Shown piece after piece: positions 43,257 to 54,608 of a stretch of DNA of 64,000 nucleotides. The position numbers were made by a program, and so were the translations under genes. How positions within the stretch are numbered: the stretch's first letter is position 1; every line of letters begins with the position of its first letter. This stretch comes from Gracilariopsis chorda (taxonomy: Eukaryota > Rhodophyta > Florideophyceae > Gracilariales > Gracilariaceae): positions 105,324 to 169,323 of the forward strand of contig NBIV01000192.1 in NCBI GenBank assembly GCA_003194525.1, given 5' to 3'. The notes beneath the pieces are model-generated. The model made no database searches. It saw only the letters and a list, made by a program, of their open reading frames with translations, and had not been told where the DNA came from.

Positions 43257-44348
43257 CCGAGTCCATTTGGATCCCACCCATGCAGCAAGCGATGACCAAA
43301 GTAGTATGCAATCAATCTGGTCTCCTACCTATAGAAAAATACCATAAACTAGTGGAACGCCATATGACCCTGATAGCCAACGGAAGAGTAAACAACGTAC
43401 CGAATCAAACCTATCAGATATGTCTAAGAACTTTCAGTAACAAAACGGTCAAACTACCCAAAAACCAGGTTGTCGGATTAGCAGGTCCCACCCCGGGTAG
43501 GAGTTTCACCTTGAAACCAAAATAATGGTTGGGAGAACTCCACCCAAAAAGGGGGGGCCAGCCCAATCGCGTAAGAGCAGACACCAAAAACGCCGGTAAG
43601 CGCCGAAACAGCACTAACACCAGACGTAAATACCAACTAGAAAGAGGATGTAACCACAGCTATTGAGCGGCACCATTGAAAGTACCGTATCATCGACCTA
43701 TCGGATTCATTCAGTGCCATGGTGTGAAGTCACTCATGGTTGATCAATGCGACACAACACCGAATCGAATTGGCTCTTGGAGCGAAGCAGCTACATCAAT
43801 AACTACACTGGAGAGGTTGGAAACCCCGAGAGTTTGAAACCCAAGAGTTAGGAAGGAGGTTAGAGAAAGCGGTTATCGAGCCCACTTATATGTAGTCAGC
43901 CAGTCTAGTGTTATTGTTTAGAAGAAAAAAAGACGCTACAATGTGGTTTTGAATCGACTTTCGACAACTAAACGCCATCACGGCCGGGGACTCGTATCCG
44001 GTACCTATAATAGACTAATTTATTGATACTATCGGGAATACGAAAATCTTCACCACACTGGACCCCAATTGTAGTTACTAGCAAGTAGAGATACCCCGGA
44101 AGGTTTGAGACAAGACTAAGTTCACCTTCCATGCTTTTCAGTTCCACTTTTCTCGTGTGCCATTTGGCCAGCGAAATGCGCCCGCTACGTTCCAGAGGGC
44201 TCTGTATATAGTCCTTTTGAAATTAAAATGGCAGATGGCACTAGTATGTATAGATGCCGTATTTATCTATTCCAGGTTGGTTGAAGACTATTTTTGGCAC
44301 GTCCGAACAGCACTTCAGATCTTGAAGGATGACGGGGTAGCTCTTTAG
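43257..44348 (+). pseudogene. pol: Relic C protease linker and reverse transcriptase
   Basis: Directly after the B insertion: IPPMQQAMTKVVCN, LIANGRVNNVP and NKTVKLPKNQVVGLAGPTP, which parallels E1 up to VGLAMPAP. A decayed stretch follows. RT is then seen as RQLNAITAGDSYPVP, FTTLDPNCSY, VPFGQRNAPATFQRALYIVL and KWQMALVCIDAVFIYS, where the catalytic YLDD has become CIDA. It ends at 44346. Confidence 0.8.
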
Positions 44349-44559
44349 TTACGCAGATTCGTGTTGCTGGATCAAACTATGGATCATCTGGTTCATACGA
44401 TCCGCCCAGCTTTCCTGCAGGTAGCTGAATGCCATATCTCAGCGGTTCAGGTAGCCACACTCCCATAGACCCAAACGTGATAGGCTGCTTTCTTGATTTT
44501 TGTATTGTGTAACGACAGTTTATCAAAGGGTTTGCCAAGATTTCAGTTCCTCTTAACAG

Positions 44560-45110
44560 AAAATTACAGAAAGAACAACCAGATTGGTTTGGATGCCTTG
44601 AAGTGGACGATAGTCAAGTGTTCCAGAAGCTGAAAGCTGCTCAGTTCTCCCTATCAATACTGGCTAGAAGAAAGTCTGCTTATCACTATATCTTTGATAG
44701 AGATGCGTCTTTTACTCAGGTAGAAGCTTTTTTAGTTTAATATCAAGCACATTGGAGCACATTTCCAATCAATTACTGGAAGAGTGCGCTCACCAGAACG
44801 GTGCAAACTACGCTGTGACGGTGAACAAATGCCTTTTAGTTGTGTGCAGCATGCTGACGCTCCTTACTTAGCTATATGGAACAATGTTCACCCCGCGGAC
44901 AGATCATGATGCCTTAGGGGGGATGCTGGTATTCGTTGACTCTTCCAGATGGTTAGCCAGATGGAGGTTCAAACTATCGGAGTTTGAGTGTGAGGTATGA
45001 TATTGCACGGGTAGGCAGCACAACGTGGTTGATGCAATGTCACGCTTGAATACAAATCTGTTAGAAAGTACTGAAGTAGAGGATAATATCCTATGTTTCA
45101 CCATCAAACC
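44560..45110 (+). pseudogene. pol: Relic C RNase H
   Basis: DWFGCLEVDDSQVFQKLK, HYIFDRDASFTQVEAFL (catalytic Asp in RDAS) and, after frame changes, HNVVDAMSRLNTNLLE, the usual end of the domain. Stops are frequent between these blocks. Confidence 0.7.
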
Positions 45111-45359
45111 GGTTAAAGACGGACAGGAAAATGAAACCGATGTAGTTACCTTCGAGGGTGAAGAGGAAAACGTCTATCAAGTTATCGTCACATATGTTAC
45201 ACCAGATGGAGTTTTCGCAGGAAAAGGGGAAGAGTATTTACTTATCACCAAAGAGAATTTGTTGTGAGAGCAAGCAACTAATTGGTATTGGAATTCATCG
45301 CTACACCTTTTTGAAAAGAAGGAGACGCAGTTCGAGGCGAACCAGGAAGGATATTTTGT

Positions 45360-46150
45360 CATGTGTTCCAACCTGGATGACATGCTCTCAAACATTGTAC
45401 CAGAGTCGCTTTGCCAAAGGTCTCTCGCCCAGGCCCACCGTTTATGGTTGGCTGATCAGCTAGGAGATACATCATTGTATCATAACCTAAGGAGAGACTT
45501 TTTCTGTCATTTACTGGCTCACGATATTTTTATGTATGTAGCGAAATGCACCTTGCGCACCGAAACGCATGGTGATATTCGGCAACATTTTTGGTTCATG
45601 AAGCTGTTCCCGCTAGCTTGCCCAATAGCGTTTGTAGCAATTAACGTATTGGGACCACTTTCTGAAACCAACAAAGAAAAATTGTATCATGGCAGTTACC
45701 GGACAGTTCACGAAGCTCACGAGAGGAATCTCTCTCAAAAGCACCATCTTACCAGTCCTGGTGGAAGCTTTACTTCTCTACTGGTTGTATCATTATCATG
45801 CATTTCTTTATCTACTCACAGATAATGGTTCAAACCCGGTATCAAAGTTCTTTGAGCCTTTTTGTACCATTTTAAGGATGGAGCATTATTTCATCACTGC
45901 ATACCACGCCAAAACCAACGAGGAAGTGAAAAGGTAACAACATTCTAGTGCCAAGTTTGCGTCACTATGTACAGGAACACGAATCTCGTTCAGCTGGATT
46001 TGTGCAGTCCTTGACGTACCGGTATATCCTACAGGTAGATCTATCAACTGGAACCACTCCCTTTCATTTGGGGTTGTCACGAAAACCTCCCGGTATTATC
46101 TTCCAGAACGGTTCAAGTCACCGACGGCTACAGGGATGCAACCAAACGCC
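45360..46150 (+). pseudogene. pol: Relic C integrase
   Basis: Frame 45361-45825 gives PESLCQRSLAQAHRLWLADQ, LGDTSLYHNLRRDFFCHLL and PIAFVAINVLGPLSETNKEK; the first catalytic Asp is Asn (INVLGP). It continues in a shifted frame as AVTGQFTKLTRGI and YLLTDNGSNPVSKFFEPF (second Asp kept) to a stop at 45935, near where the third site should be. Later pieces are only faintly readable. Confidence 0.8.
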
Positions 46151-46174
46151 CAGGTAAAGAAATAAGGCCCTCAA

Positions 46175-46910
46175 ATGTTAAGAGAAACCGTACGCACAGC
46201 AACTTCCAGCCTAGGAAAAACCCAGAAGAGGAATAAGAATTACTATGAACAAACAGGGAGAACGATAACCATATTGGGAGAGGGAGACTACCTCTTTTTG
46301 GACGTATTCCCAAAGAATGTCCGCTCATTTCCAAAAGACAAGACGGATGAGCGCTTGTTTGACGATTACATGAGTTCAAAACTGCTCCCCAAAGCTACAG
46401 GAGCTTTTAAAGTTATCAGATGTACCGACAAGACGGGAACCATTTTGGAAAAAGAACTCGGGAATATCGTATCGATAGACAGGTTCATAAGATCCCCGGG
46501 TTCTAAACCCACATCCCAAGTGGTGCCACCCATGCAGATAACCTTCTCATCACCAATACGCTAAGACCGAAAAAGAATGCTACTGAAGTCCGCCACTGAT
46601 AGGAAACGTCCTGCCTTCAATATCACACTCCAGGTACATAACATGCAGGCAGTGACCAAAACGTAACTGTAGATTAAACTGTTCTCCCTGCTACCTTCCA
46701 GACGGGTGACAACCAACTACCTCAAAGGAATAAACTCATGGACACCGAATGAGAAATTGATTCCATTTTGTTCACGAAAATACCAGTTTTGGGATTCGTT
46801 ACCGTGTGCGTTGGTATGGGTAGACTGCCTTCTGTGACAACATCGAGCCGACTCACCAGGTACTTCATAGATTCTTCATAAGTTACTTGCGCAAACGAAG
46901 CTAAACCTCA
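46175..46910 (+). pseudogene. pol: Relic C integrase end and chromodomain
   Basis: A 129-codon frame (46175-46564) has RTITILGEGDYLFLDVFP, KATGAFKVIRCTDKTGTI and NIVSIDRFIRSPG, the barrel end. About 210 bp on, RYRVRWYG, a stop, then TAFCDNIEPTHQVLHRFF and ISYLRKRS form a recognisable chromodomain with W-x-Y-G and a damaged W-E-P (I-E-P). Same arrangement as relic D. Confidence 0.75.
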
Positions 46911-47211
46911 CCAATTGTATTAGTTAGCGCTGCTGCAATGCAGCACCGCTAGAAAAGGAGGGAAAGAGTTTCATGCAATAATAAGAGGTATCTAACTTAC
47001 CTAAGGATTTGCAACAAAACGAACTTTACAACCCTTTAAAGATAGGTAAAATGCACGATTGGTTTTTCTGTGGCAAACTGCGCCAGCACTCGAAAACGTG
47101 CTTCATGTTAATTTTCTGAATATTTCTGGTATGCCATCTCTTTGCAACAAGGAGAATCAAAGTTTTGGATAACTAAAACGTTTGCTTGTCAGGTTTGTGA
47201 GGGTACATTGC
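46911..47211. other. Non-coding junction between relics C and G
   Basis: Contains the 3' end of C and the truncated 3' end of G; no open frame, LTR end or target duplication could be identified. Confidence 0.35.
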
Positions 47212-47518
47212 CTATGGTTGGCCTCTAGCTTCGCACCTACCACTTTTTCTTGCTGGCAAGATACAGCCGTCAGAACGGCAAGAAGCAGCGCAGCATGTGC
47301 ATGTCTTTGACTCATTGTAAAAGTCATTCGCCATGAAGGGCCAGTAGAAATGCTTCCTAAGGGTCTGTTTCATGCGGATACCACCTGCACGACCTGCAAA
47401 CCTGTGGTAGTGAGCGAGGTAAAAGATCCTGGCCAAAAGGAACTTCGGAACGACTCGTTGGATTGATCCGTCTAGAGAAGACCTTCGGCAAAGCAATCCA
47501 AACCGGTCCTACAAGCAA
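47212..47518 (-). pseudogene. pol: Relic G integrase zinc-binding region
   Basis: LLCRRSSLDGSIQRVVPKFL, IFYLAHYHRFAGRAGGIRMK and TLRKHFYWPFMANDF with CTCCAAS. It parallels E1 ILVRKAPLDRALQWYVPETL and YLSHYPRYASHPG. The core with the D,D,E triad is missing. Confidence 0.82.
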
Positions 47519-47530
47519 CCTTTCGTTCCT

Positions 47531-48178
47531 CTCTCTCTCTCTCTCTCTGTTTACGAACGAGTAACATCAATTCTATGTTAGCCCGGGGGTTTGCTAAGGA
47601 CCCCTACAACCTATAACGCTTTCTTCGTACGATAGCTATTAGCTACAACCCGGAGTCGTGCTACACACACTGGGTTACTACTATACTAAGAAAGCATTAG
47701 GTGTCTAGGCGTGTTCAACCGCAGAATCGTTTCGTTTCCGAGGACTGTTGCCTTCTTCATTCCACCATTTCATTCAACCTCTAGAGGTCCTCGGGTAAGG
47801 GGCACACCACGACAAGGCGATTCGCATGTACCACGTTGGCCGCCAAGAAACCATTGACGACATCCTTTCCGCCCAATCCTCATTTCAGCGGCAAGATCGG
47901 GGGTAAGAACCGGCGCGTAACCTGCTGCGGCGTCTGATCCAAGTGTAGATCCTCCGAGAAAACCCTGGAAAAAACCCCGGTCCAGAGGCTCCTTTGGAGC
48001 TCTTCCTTCGAGGGAAAAATTCAGGGAAACAGCGGCTGGATCTTCTTCCGGTAGCGGGCCCGTGACCGACTGCGTACGTGCAGTTACGCGGGTGACTTTT
48101 CAAGACTATTCACCCAGGTCCGCGAGGGCAACTGGCAAGCTGACCAGTTGCTTGGGCGAGTTTAACGACCTCCCGGGT
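47531..48178 (-). mobile_element. 648-bp retroposon with 12-bp target duplication and GA-repeat tail
   Basis: Flanked by CCTTTCGTTCCT on both sides (47519-47530, 48179-48190). Read on the minus strand the insert ends in (GA)9 directly next to the duplication. Long, variable target duplications and a simple-repeat 3' tail are the marks of LINE/SINE-type insertion, not of LTR elements. Removing the insert and one duplication restores relic G: GELVGTKG before it and DRFGLLCRRSS after it line up with E1. It holds no motif I recognise. A SINE with an unknown head or a truncated LINE is likely. Confidence 0.75.
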
Positions 48179-48190
48179 CCTTTCGTTCCT

Positions 48191-49016
48191 ACCAGCTCTC
48201 CCTTGTTCTTGCAGTACAAATCGTCTTTCTGTCTCTGTAGGAGGTCATCCAAGGTAATGGGAAGAAGTTCATTTTCTTCAAGCACAACTACGGTACCCTC
48301 CAGGCATTCTTCTTTGATTTGGAACTCCTGCGGCCAGTAAACTTCCCAAACCTTGTTTTCATCGCTGTGGCTGTCGCTACACTCCACTCTGGCTAGTATG
48401 ACGCCATCCTCCGGATCTGTCTCATATAAATGAAGGTGCGGCGTTGCTATCTCGTTTTCGAAAGGCGTTTGGTCCGTTCCGTCGGTCAGTATGCGACTGA
48501 GAGCGTCAGATGTCTGATGGTTGACTCCAGGCCGATATCGTACATCGTACTTGAGCTCTAAGAGCCTGAGTCTCCATCTGGCTAGCCAACGGCATGTGTC
48601 AGTCATGTTCAGCCGCCAGCGGATTCAGTGATGATCTGTTGTAAGGGTGAATCTGGCTCCCTCGAGTTATGATCTCGAGCTCAGCACTGCCCAAATAATG
48701 GCAATGTATTCGTTATCGATGCTGTAGCTCCTCCCGGCACTGTTCTATTTCCTGCTTCAGTAACCGATGGGTCGATAGTCTTTCGAAGAGATTTGTTCCT
48801 GAAGGAGAGTGCATCGTCTTTTCGATCAGATGCGTTGGTGTTTAGCAGAGGGAATTCACCCGGTTTCGGTAGAGCTAAGATTGGACGATTCAGAAGTTTC
48901 TCTTTTACGGTCTCGAAGGATTCGTACTGCTTGTCTGTCAGGCTGTTAAGCTCGGATGGATTGCCCTTCTTGAGCATCTCGCTAAGCGGTGCAGCTATTT
49001 TTGAGAATCCCTCCAC
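48191..49016 (-). pseudogene. pol: Relic G RNase H and linker to integrase
   Basis: LTDKQYESFETVKEKLLNRP, LALPKPGEFPLLNTNASDRK (catalytic Asp changed: TNAS), then in another frame CRWLARWRLRLLELKYDVRY and VNHQTSDALSRI, ending in the acidic linker that holds EECLEGTVVVLEENELL. E1 has the same order. Confidence 0.8.
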
Positions 49017-49151
49017 AAGCCGACAGCGTGTATTGCAAAGCCCCAGGAAGGGGTGTAGTTCAGTGAGGGTTCTTGGAGTTTTAGCAAGTCAGATTTAATC
49101 TGTTGTACCATTCTAAACTGCCAATTTTCCAGGGTGAAGGACATGGGCGAG

Positions 49152-49851
49152 TTAGTTTCCTGAGGCTTGGAAACAGAAGCACTTTCGTAGTTTCGGTGTT
49201 ATCCCAGCCTCACGGAGAATCCGGGGCACAGTTTTTACGTGGACAAAGTGTTCGCAAATGGTCTTAGAGAAGATGATTAAGTCATACAGGTATACCAGAG
49301 CAAAGTTCCACTTGACCCGAGACAGGAAAATATTCATGTCCCGTTGAAAGGTTGCAGGTCCGTTCATCAAACCATAAGGCGTTCTTGTGAAACGAAACAG
49401 TCCAGCATGAGTAGTGAGTCTTGTTAAGGGCTTCGCGTATTCATCCAATGGAATATGCCAGTAGCCGCAATTGGCATCCAGTTTTGTGAAAACCGTTGCT
49501 TTTTCTAAGGAATCCAAACAATTATTCATTCCGTGGGATAGGACAGCTTTCTCTATTTGTCATTGCGTTCAGCTTTCGGTAGTCAATACAAAGCCTAATG
49601 TAGCCATCCTTTTTCGCGGCGAGCGTGAAGTGAATAGCCCATTGGCATTCTTGTGGAGGAGCGTTTTCGATGAAATTTGCTTTGCGCATCTCTGCCATCT
49701 GCTCCGCCACTATCTTGCGTCCCTTATGTCCTGTACGGTACAGTTGCTGATACACCGGGTTTTCGTCGTTTTTAAGGCCAATAAAATGCCTTATTGCTCG
49801 TATCTCTCCCAAGTGTACTGGCCATATGGATTTAAATCCCCGAATGACCAC
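49152..49851 (-). pseudogene. pol: Relic G reverse transcriptase
   Basis: First frame (49851-49522): YRTGHKGRKIVAEQMAEMRK, FTLAAKKDGYIRLCIDYRKL. Second frame (49529-49152): NNCLDSLEKATVFTKLDANC, GYWHIPLDEY, TPYGLMNGPATFQRDMN and LVYLYDLIIFS. The catalytic YLDD reads YLYD: the first Asp codon is TAT (49284-49286), a single-base change from GAT. The two frames overlap across a frameshift at DE(C/N). Confidence 0.87.
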
Positions 49852-49905
49852 TATGTCCTGTGGCCAATAGGTTTCAAATTCTGCTCCAAGTTTTACCTCT
49901 CTCTC

Positions 49906-50746
49906 CTAACCTTCGAGGCCCTCGTCGGATTGAGGATCCAGTTCTTTCCCGGAGGTTTCTGTGATAGCCATTGGAGCTGGAAGTACGATTCCAATGACTC
50001 TGCCCTTAGAGAGACGAACTGCGTGGTCCCTAAAGTTGCTGATGTTAATCAGAAAAGAAACCAGTATTCTGCAGTTTATTATCCTACTGGCCATCAATGA
50101 AAGATGAGGCTGGATGGTCTTTGGATGATTCTGTTTTGCAGGGAGCCTGGGTCGTGACCTGTGTCATGGGAGGGATCTTTTTCGCTCTTGACAAGCACAT
50201 ATTGCTGAATACAGTGCTCTGCGCCATTTTTGGGCGCCGTGGATTGGCCTCAGGACTAGATTTGGAACTAATAATAGCAACGGAACTGGTGCGGTGGAAA
50301 GAGACCTTCCGTAAATTGGGGTAGATCGATCTCACGTAACGACCAATATAGGCAGTTTGAAGAATGCATCCACCGCCTCAGGGTGGGCAGACAAGGAAAC
50401 AAGTGCGCACCTGAAGGCCGCCCATGTGTATAATTAGGGGGATGATTACTTTCATGTCCACTGATCTCTTTGACGCATCAGTAATCGTTGAAGTCTTCCA
50501 TACCTGCACCATACTCTCCCAACCGCTGAATATAAACTTCGCACTAACCAAATCTAGAACTGCTCCAGTGTCCAAGACGCTGGTCACGACCCGAGAGCCA
50601 GAAGCAGTCAATCCAGCGGTGTGTATCGCTTCGTAGTTCTCCTTCCTCAGGATACGAAATGGTTTCTCTGCCTCAGCGTCCATTTCATCACACCATTGGT
50701 CCAAACTGACATACTCATCAGTTCGTTTTCTCGGTTGAGTTTCCAA
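49906..50746 (-). pseudogene. pol: Relic G protease and linker
   Basis: VVTSVLDTGAVLDLVSAKFI shows the intact protease site D-T-G; TITDASKRSVDMKVIIPLII is the second half. Later frames give KKIPPMTQVTTQA and RLSKGRVIGIVLPAP, matching E1 VNIPPMTQAEVQV and VGLAMPAP. At least two frameshifts. Confidence 0.83.
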
Positions 50747-51196
50747 AGGAAGAGAGGCTTTGCGTAGGGAACCCTGCTCACCATGGGTAGTGAGGCGGGA
50801 ATCCTCTAAGTCGCGGTTCGCCTCGCACCGCTGCTCTAAAAGTTTTCCGACTGAGTTTCACCACCAGTAGTCTGTAAGTACCCAGTGACATTCACATCTT
50901 TTGGGAACGTCGGTGGTTGTCAATTCTCATTCATCGCCCACGGGGTCAAAACAACGTTAACCTGTGCAACTTTGACTGGAGTGGCCATAGGCGTAACGTA
51001 CTTCAAGGTTCCAGGGGACGATGTGTAACGAGCTTCATGACCGTTGAACATTTCTTCAGATCGTCTCGCTTGGTAGTTCTCAGCTCTCAATGCCAGTAGT
51101 TTTCTTTCATAACCTTTGGCAAGGACTTTATGCACTCAAAAGGGATGAACAGGGACAGACATATGTAGCAAGCCTGAGAAGCTCGTTGAAAGACGT

Positions 51197-52441
51197 TCAG
51201 GCGAAGGGGATTGGAGAATACTTCGGCGTTAGCTGACCAGAGGGAGTGGTCGTTCCTGTAGACGGGATTGAGGAAGCCCTAGAAGGAGCTGAACCAAAGG
51301 AACCTGCGAGGAAATTTCGTTCATCTTCGTATAAGCCTGAGATACTGCTTTCCAAGCTTTCGACAAAATTGACTCGGGAGGGTTTGCGGACGTGAGGTGC
51401 TCTTCCTCTGGCCTCATGATCACAAGTCCAGCATGATTTCCTGTACGTTTTCCCATAAACTTCGACAGAGTTCACGAACTCCCTGTAAGAGAGGTTGGGA
51501 TGGTACATATGGTGATTGCGAACGTGCGTCCTGGTGGCAGGCAGCAATAAAGCGATGAAATGCTGCTTCAGCCTGTTCTCGGAGAACATACTACCACACC
51601 TCCAGGCCTCTCTCCACAGTGTGTCAGCAGAATCCTTCTCGCTCATGTTTGAACTCTGCCTATAGAACATAACGTCCTGACGGGCATACATTATTACATC
51701 ATCCTTCGCATAGGTTCCCAATAGAGAGTGCACAAACCCTTCATAAGACCAAAGAAGCTCCCAGCCGGATGCATCGACGGGGTCCATAGTCCCAGAGATC
51801 TTAGAACGCACATGGTCTTGCGCTTGCCCATGGAGAAAAACTGACAAAAATACAGATCGACACCCTCATGAACACCGTTCTCATCACAGGCCGTACGGAA
51901 CAGACTCAGAAACCTAAGGATAGAAATGGGATTGGATCCCGAGAACTCGTCTGTGATGGTTAGCTGCATCCGTTTGGCCCATCTGGCTGACCTTGTTGGC
52001 CACCGGGGACGAATACCGTGCCGAACTGTCGGCCAAGCGGTATGTGCCATAGTTTAATACTCTCTGAAAGAGTTCATTGGCTGTTACCAACGGGTTGGGG
52101 CGTCGAACAGCTTACTCTTCCGTATCGGAGCCACTTCAATTCGACGAGTCCAAGTCAGAATCACTATTGCTTGACTTCCCCCGCCTATTCTTCTTATTCT
52201 TCACTTTTGTTCTCCTACTGTTTCTCTTCTTCCTACGATCAGCACTTTTTGAACCAATTGGCGGCTCTTCATCTTCAGCCTCAAAAGCAACAAAGTTGCG
52301 GGGGCATTGAGCCCAGTTGTACCTCACGGGTAGTACGTTCACAAAGCCTTCCTGCCAGGGAGCTTCTCTTCTGCTCCCTGGGCGTACATTCGATTGGTCT
52401 ATCTGTGGTTGAGTCCCGCAATGGGCTGAAAGCATCCGCAC
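51197..52441 (-). pseudogene. gag: Relic G gag
   Basis: Upstream frame (52441-52136) ends in the basic/Ser-Asp tract DRRKKRNSRRTKVKNKKN. The next gives DEFSGSNPISILRFLSLFRT (gag signature) and, after a frame change, GTYAKDDVIMYARQDVMFYR, DTLWREAWRCGSMFSENRLK and KSCWTCDHEARG, the Cys motif of this family. It ends in a Ser/Pro-rich tail at 51197. Confidence 0.83.
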
Positions 52442-52450
52442 TGAACTAGA

Positions 52451-53087
52451 AGAGGTTTACTGGTCAAAACATATCCCCTGAGAGTAAGTTCTCTTGGGCG
52501 TTCCGTAGGAAAGCGTGCAACTCGTTCTGGCTTGTGTAGAACTTTTCAGGCCACTGCAAATCACAATTAACCGGGAGTCTCCAACCCAGAGTCAGAGGTC
52601 TGGCCTTTAGGGCCTGCGGAGATAGCATCTCCTGCCAGTGTTCCGGCCAAGAAGGTTCGCTTGCTCGGTAGGAGAGCGGTGAGGATAGTAAAGTATGACT
52701 TTTCTCTCTCACTGCCATTCTCTCAGTGATGGATGGGGATCGAGTTACAGATGTAAGGCGGGTCCCTCACTCACAGGGGAACGCCAACTACTACGTTTCG
52801 CGATTATACGTTCGTGACTTGATGCATGCCTCTCAAACGGCCTTCTTGCTTAGCTCAGGGCGACCCATAGAGGGATAAGGTGCAGCTTAAGCACGAAAGC
52901 GCTGGGACGATGGTCGAAAATGAACCTTCGTCAACGCCTAACTGGTATGATGTTCCATGATGGTGACGACATACAGAAGCACCTACACGAAGTGGAAACC
53001 ATCTGCTTAGAGTTTTTATGCCTGCGAGATCGACTACCTTATCCCGGACGTAGCCCTTTCCTACTTTGAGCACTACTTGGCTCTTTA
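52451..53087. other. No recognisable gene
   Basis: Between the gag start of G and the copia relic. It should hold the G leader or LTR, but I could not recognise either. Short frames only. Confidence 0.3.
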
Positions 53088-53790
53088 ATGGCGATTACTC
53101 TCTTATCCGACGTCAGTAACATGGAATACGACCAAGTTTTGTCCCTTGTACGTTCTGAAACGGACAGGCAAAAGCATGGAAAACCCGCCACAACCTCTGA
53201 GGCACAAGAAACGAGTAAAGGGGGACAAAATCCATACCTCACAGCCCAGAAATCTTACATCACACCAAAAGGAACTGTATTCAAATAAACTAATGTTAGA
53301 TCTTGGAACTGAGATAAAGTATAACACATTTGCGCTGAATGCAGAGTAGAAGAACGATTGAACATGCCAACAACCAACATCTGACGCGAAAGAAATCGTT
53401 TGCCCAGGGGAAAACAAGAACAGGAAGCAAAGACCATGGGACTCAAACAGGCATGACCAAAACCCAAACCAAAACAATAGCCAACGACATAACACGGAAC
53501 AGGACCCACGCGGTTCCGTGGCAATTGCTAAGGCTTTGTCTTCCTGCCTTGATAGCAAAGTCAAAACATGGCTCGACGGTGGTGCGACACGTAGTTTTGT
53601 CAATGATAAATCACTATTCTGGGCCTATCACCAGACTACAGCCCACACAGTTAGCAAATGCGACCGCGACTCTACAATAGAAAGATACGGAACAATAATG
53701 CTCCCACTGGGAAATGGATTGGGACTTCCTGCAAAACACACATCCTCTGTGGTGCAATGCCCCAAAGGGGAAAAACACCGAAAGACGTCC
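53088..53790 (+). pseudogene. Ty1/copia fragment: gag end and protease
   Basis: NMEYDQVLSLVRSETDRQK looks like the end of a copia gag. After several stops a frame from 53518 reads AIAKALSSCLDSKVKTWLDG with GATRSFVNDKSLFWAY and YGTIMLPLGNGLG, the copia protease pattern W-x-D-x-G-A-x-x-x-x with the usual D-S-G replaced by D-G-G. The sequence is cut off at about 53.79 kb, where the composition changes sharply to GC-rich hairpin-bearing DNA of element H. Confidence 0.6.
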
Positions 53791-54608
53791 GGGATCTTCC
53801 TCTCACGAGGTGAACCCAGTTGGGCAGAGCCCTCCCAGAGGTGTCACGGCAAAGCCGGTTTGTAAGACCAGGGACACCTGTCGCGACTCGCAGGGAGGTG
53901 AAGGCGAAGAATCGGTATCCGCGTGAGCGGGGTGTGATCCTCAGTAGAGGTATGTTTCCACGTAAGTGGGGGTGTGTGAGCGGATGTGCACACGAGGGCC
54001 GCGGATAGCGGGAGGTGCTACCCTAAAAAGGGGAAAGAGGAAGGACGAAGTGGGTCGCGAGAGCGACGAGTAGATACGGCAATGCCGGTGGACAGGACTC
54101 CCTATACAGGGCGAAACACCAATATGATTGGAACAATTAGTACTCCCAATGATGGGTCTCCTTTAGATGTGCAAGGGGGTGAACTTCCGTACACTACGGT
54201 GCTTCCCTCCAAGGAGGAGTTGAGAACACGCGGAGGCGGTAAAGCTCAGAGCCAATTCCCCAGGTTGGGGTCCCTTGTTGGGGAAGGTTTACTGGTGCGA
54301 CGGCAGTGCGCCGCCGCACTAAGTACCAGCGTCCCAGAAATGGGTGTGAAAATAATAAATAAAATTAACTAAAATACTCCACATTCCGTGGCAACATCCA
54401 CTACTGTGGCCAACCGCCAATTGACCCAAAACCGTGTCCCACGTGTCCATACCCACCATTGTGGGCGTAGTTCATATACACACTACACAACCGATAATAT
54501 CGGGAAAGCGTTCAAGTACCCAGAATCCCTCCCTGAGGGCGTTGCAATTCATATCCCCCCCCTTAAGACGGGAAAACGACTGCGGACGCGGAGGATTCCC
54601 AGACGAAA
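53791..54608. other. Left terminal region of H, possibly its LTR
   Basis: GC-rich with short inverted repeats (for example CCGTA-CAC-TACGG near 54187). No long frame. AATAATAAATAAAATTAAC at about 54350-54370 holds an AATAAA. If H is a minus-strand element, its 3' LTR should lie here; the partner copy is outside the window. Confidence 0.4.

Larger units (their letters stand above)
29378..46910 (+). mobile_element. Ty3/gypsy relic C, host of a two-level nest
   Basis: The plus strand carries gag (29.4-30.9 kb), protease start (32.2-32.6), then element B with A inside it (32610-43256), then the rest of the protease linker and RT (43.26-44.35), RNase H (44.6-45.1), integrase (45.4-46.1) and chromodomain (to 46.9). 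Across the B insertion the conserved order continues: after one ACTTG the frame gives LAESIWIPPMQQA, parallel to ARAVNIPPMTQA in E1. C is a member of the E1/G group. It is heavily decayed. Confidence 0.85.
47212..52450 (-). mobile_element. Ty3/gypsy relic G (minus strand)
   Basis: On the minus strand: gag (52.4-51.2 kb), protease (50.7-49.9), RT (49.85-49.15), RNase H (49.0-48.2), a foreign 648-bp insertion (48178-47531), then the integrase zinc region (47.5-47.2) where the element is cut off. Same family group as E1 and C. Disabled by many frame breaks and by a changed RT catalytic box. Confidence 0.88.

Noticed and set aside
28900-47211. LTR pair for relic C
   Set aside because: I compared the sequences before gag and after the chromodomain and found no shared segment; the LTRs are lost or too diverged to see by eye.
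47529-47548. (CT)n run considered as an ordinary microsatellite
   Set aside because: It abuts a 12-bp target duplication at the end of a defined insertion, so it is better explained as the retroposon's 3' tail.
49471-50100. A 209-codon plus-strand open frame
   Set aside because: Antisense to relic G RT and protease linker, where the family motifs are on the minus strand.
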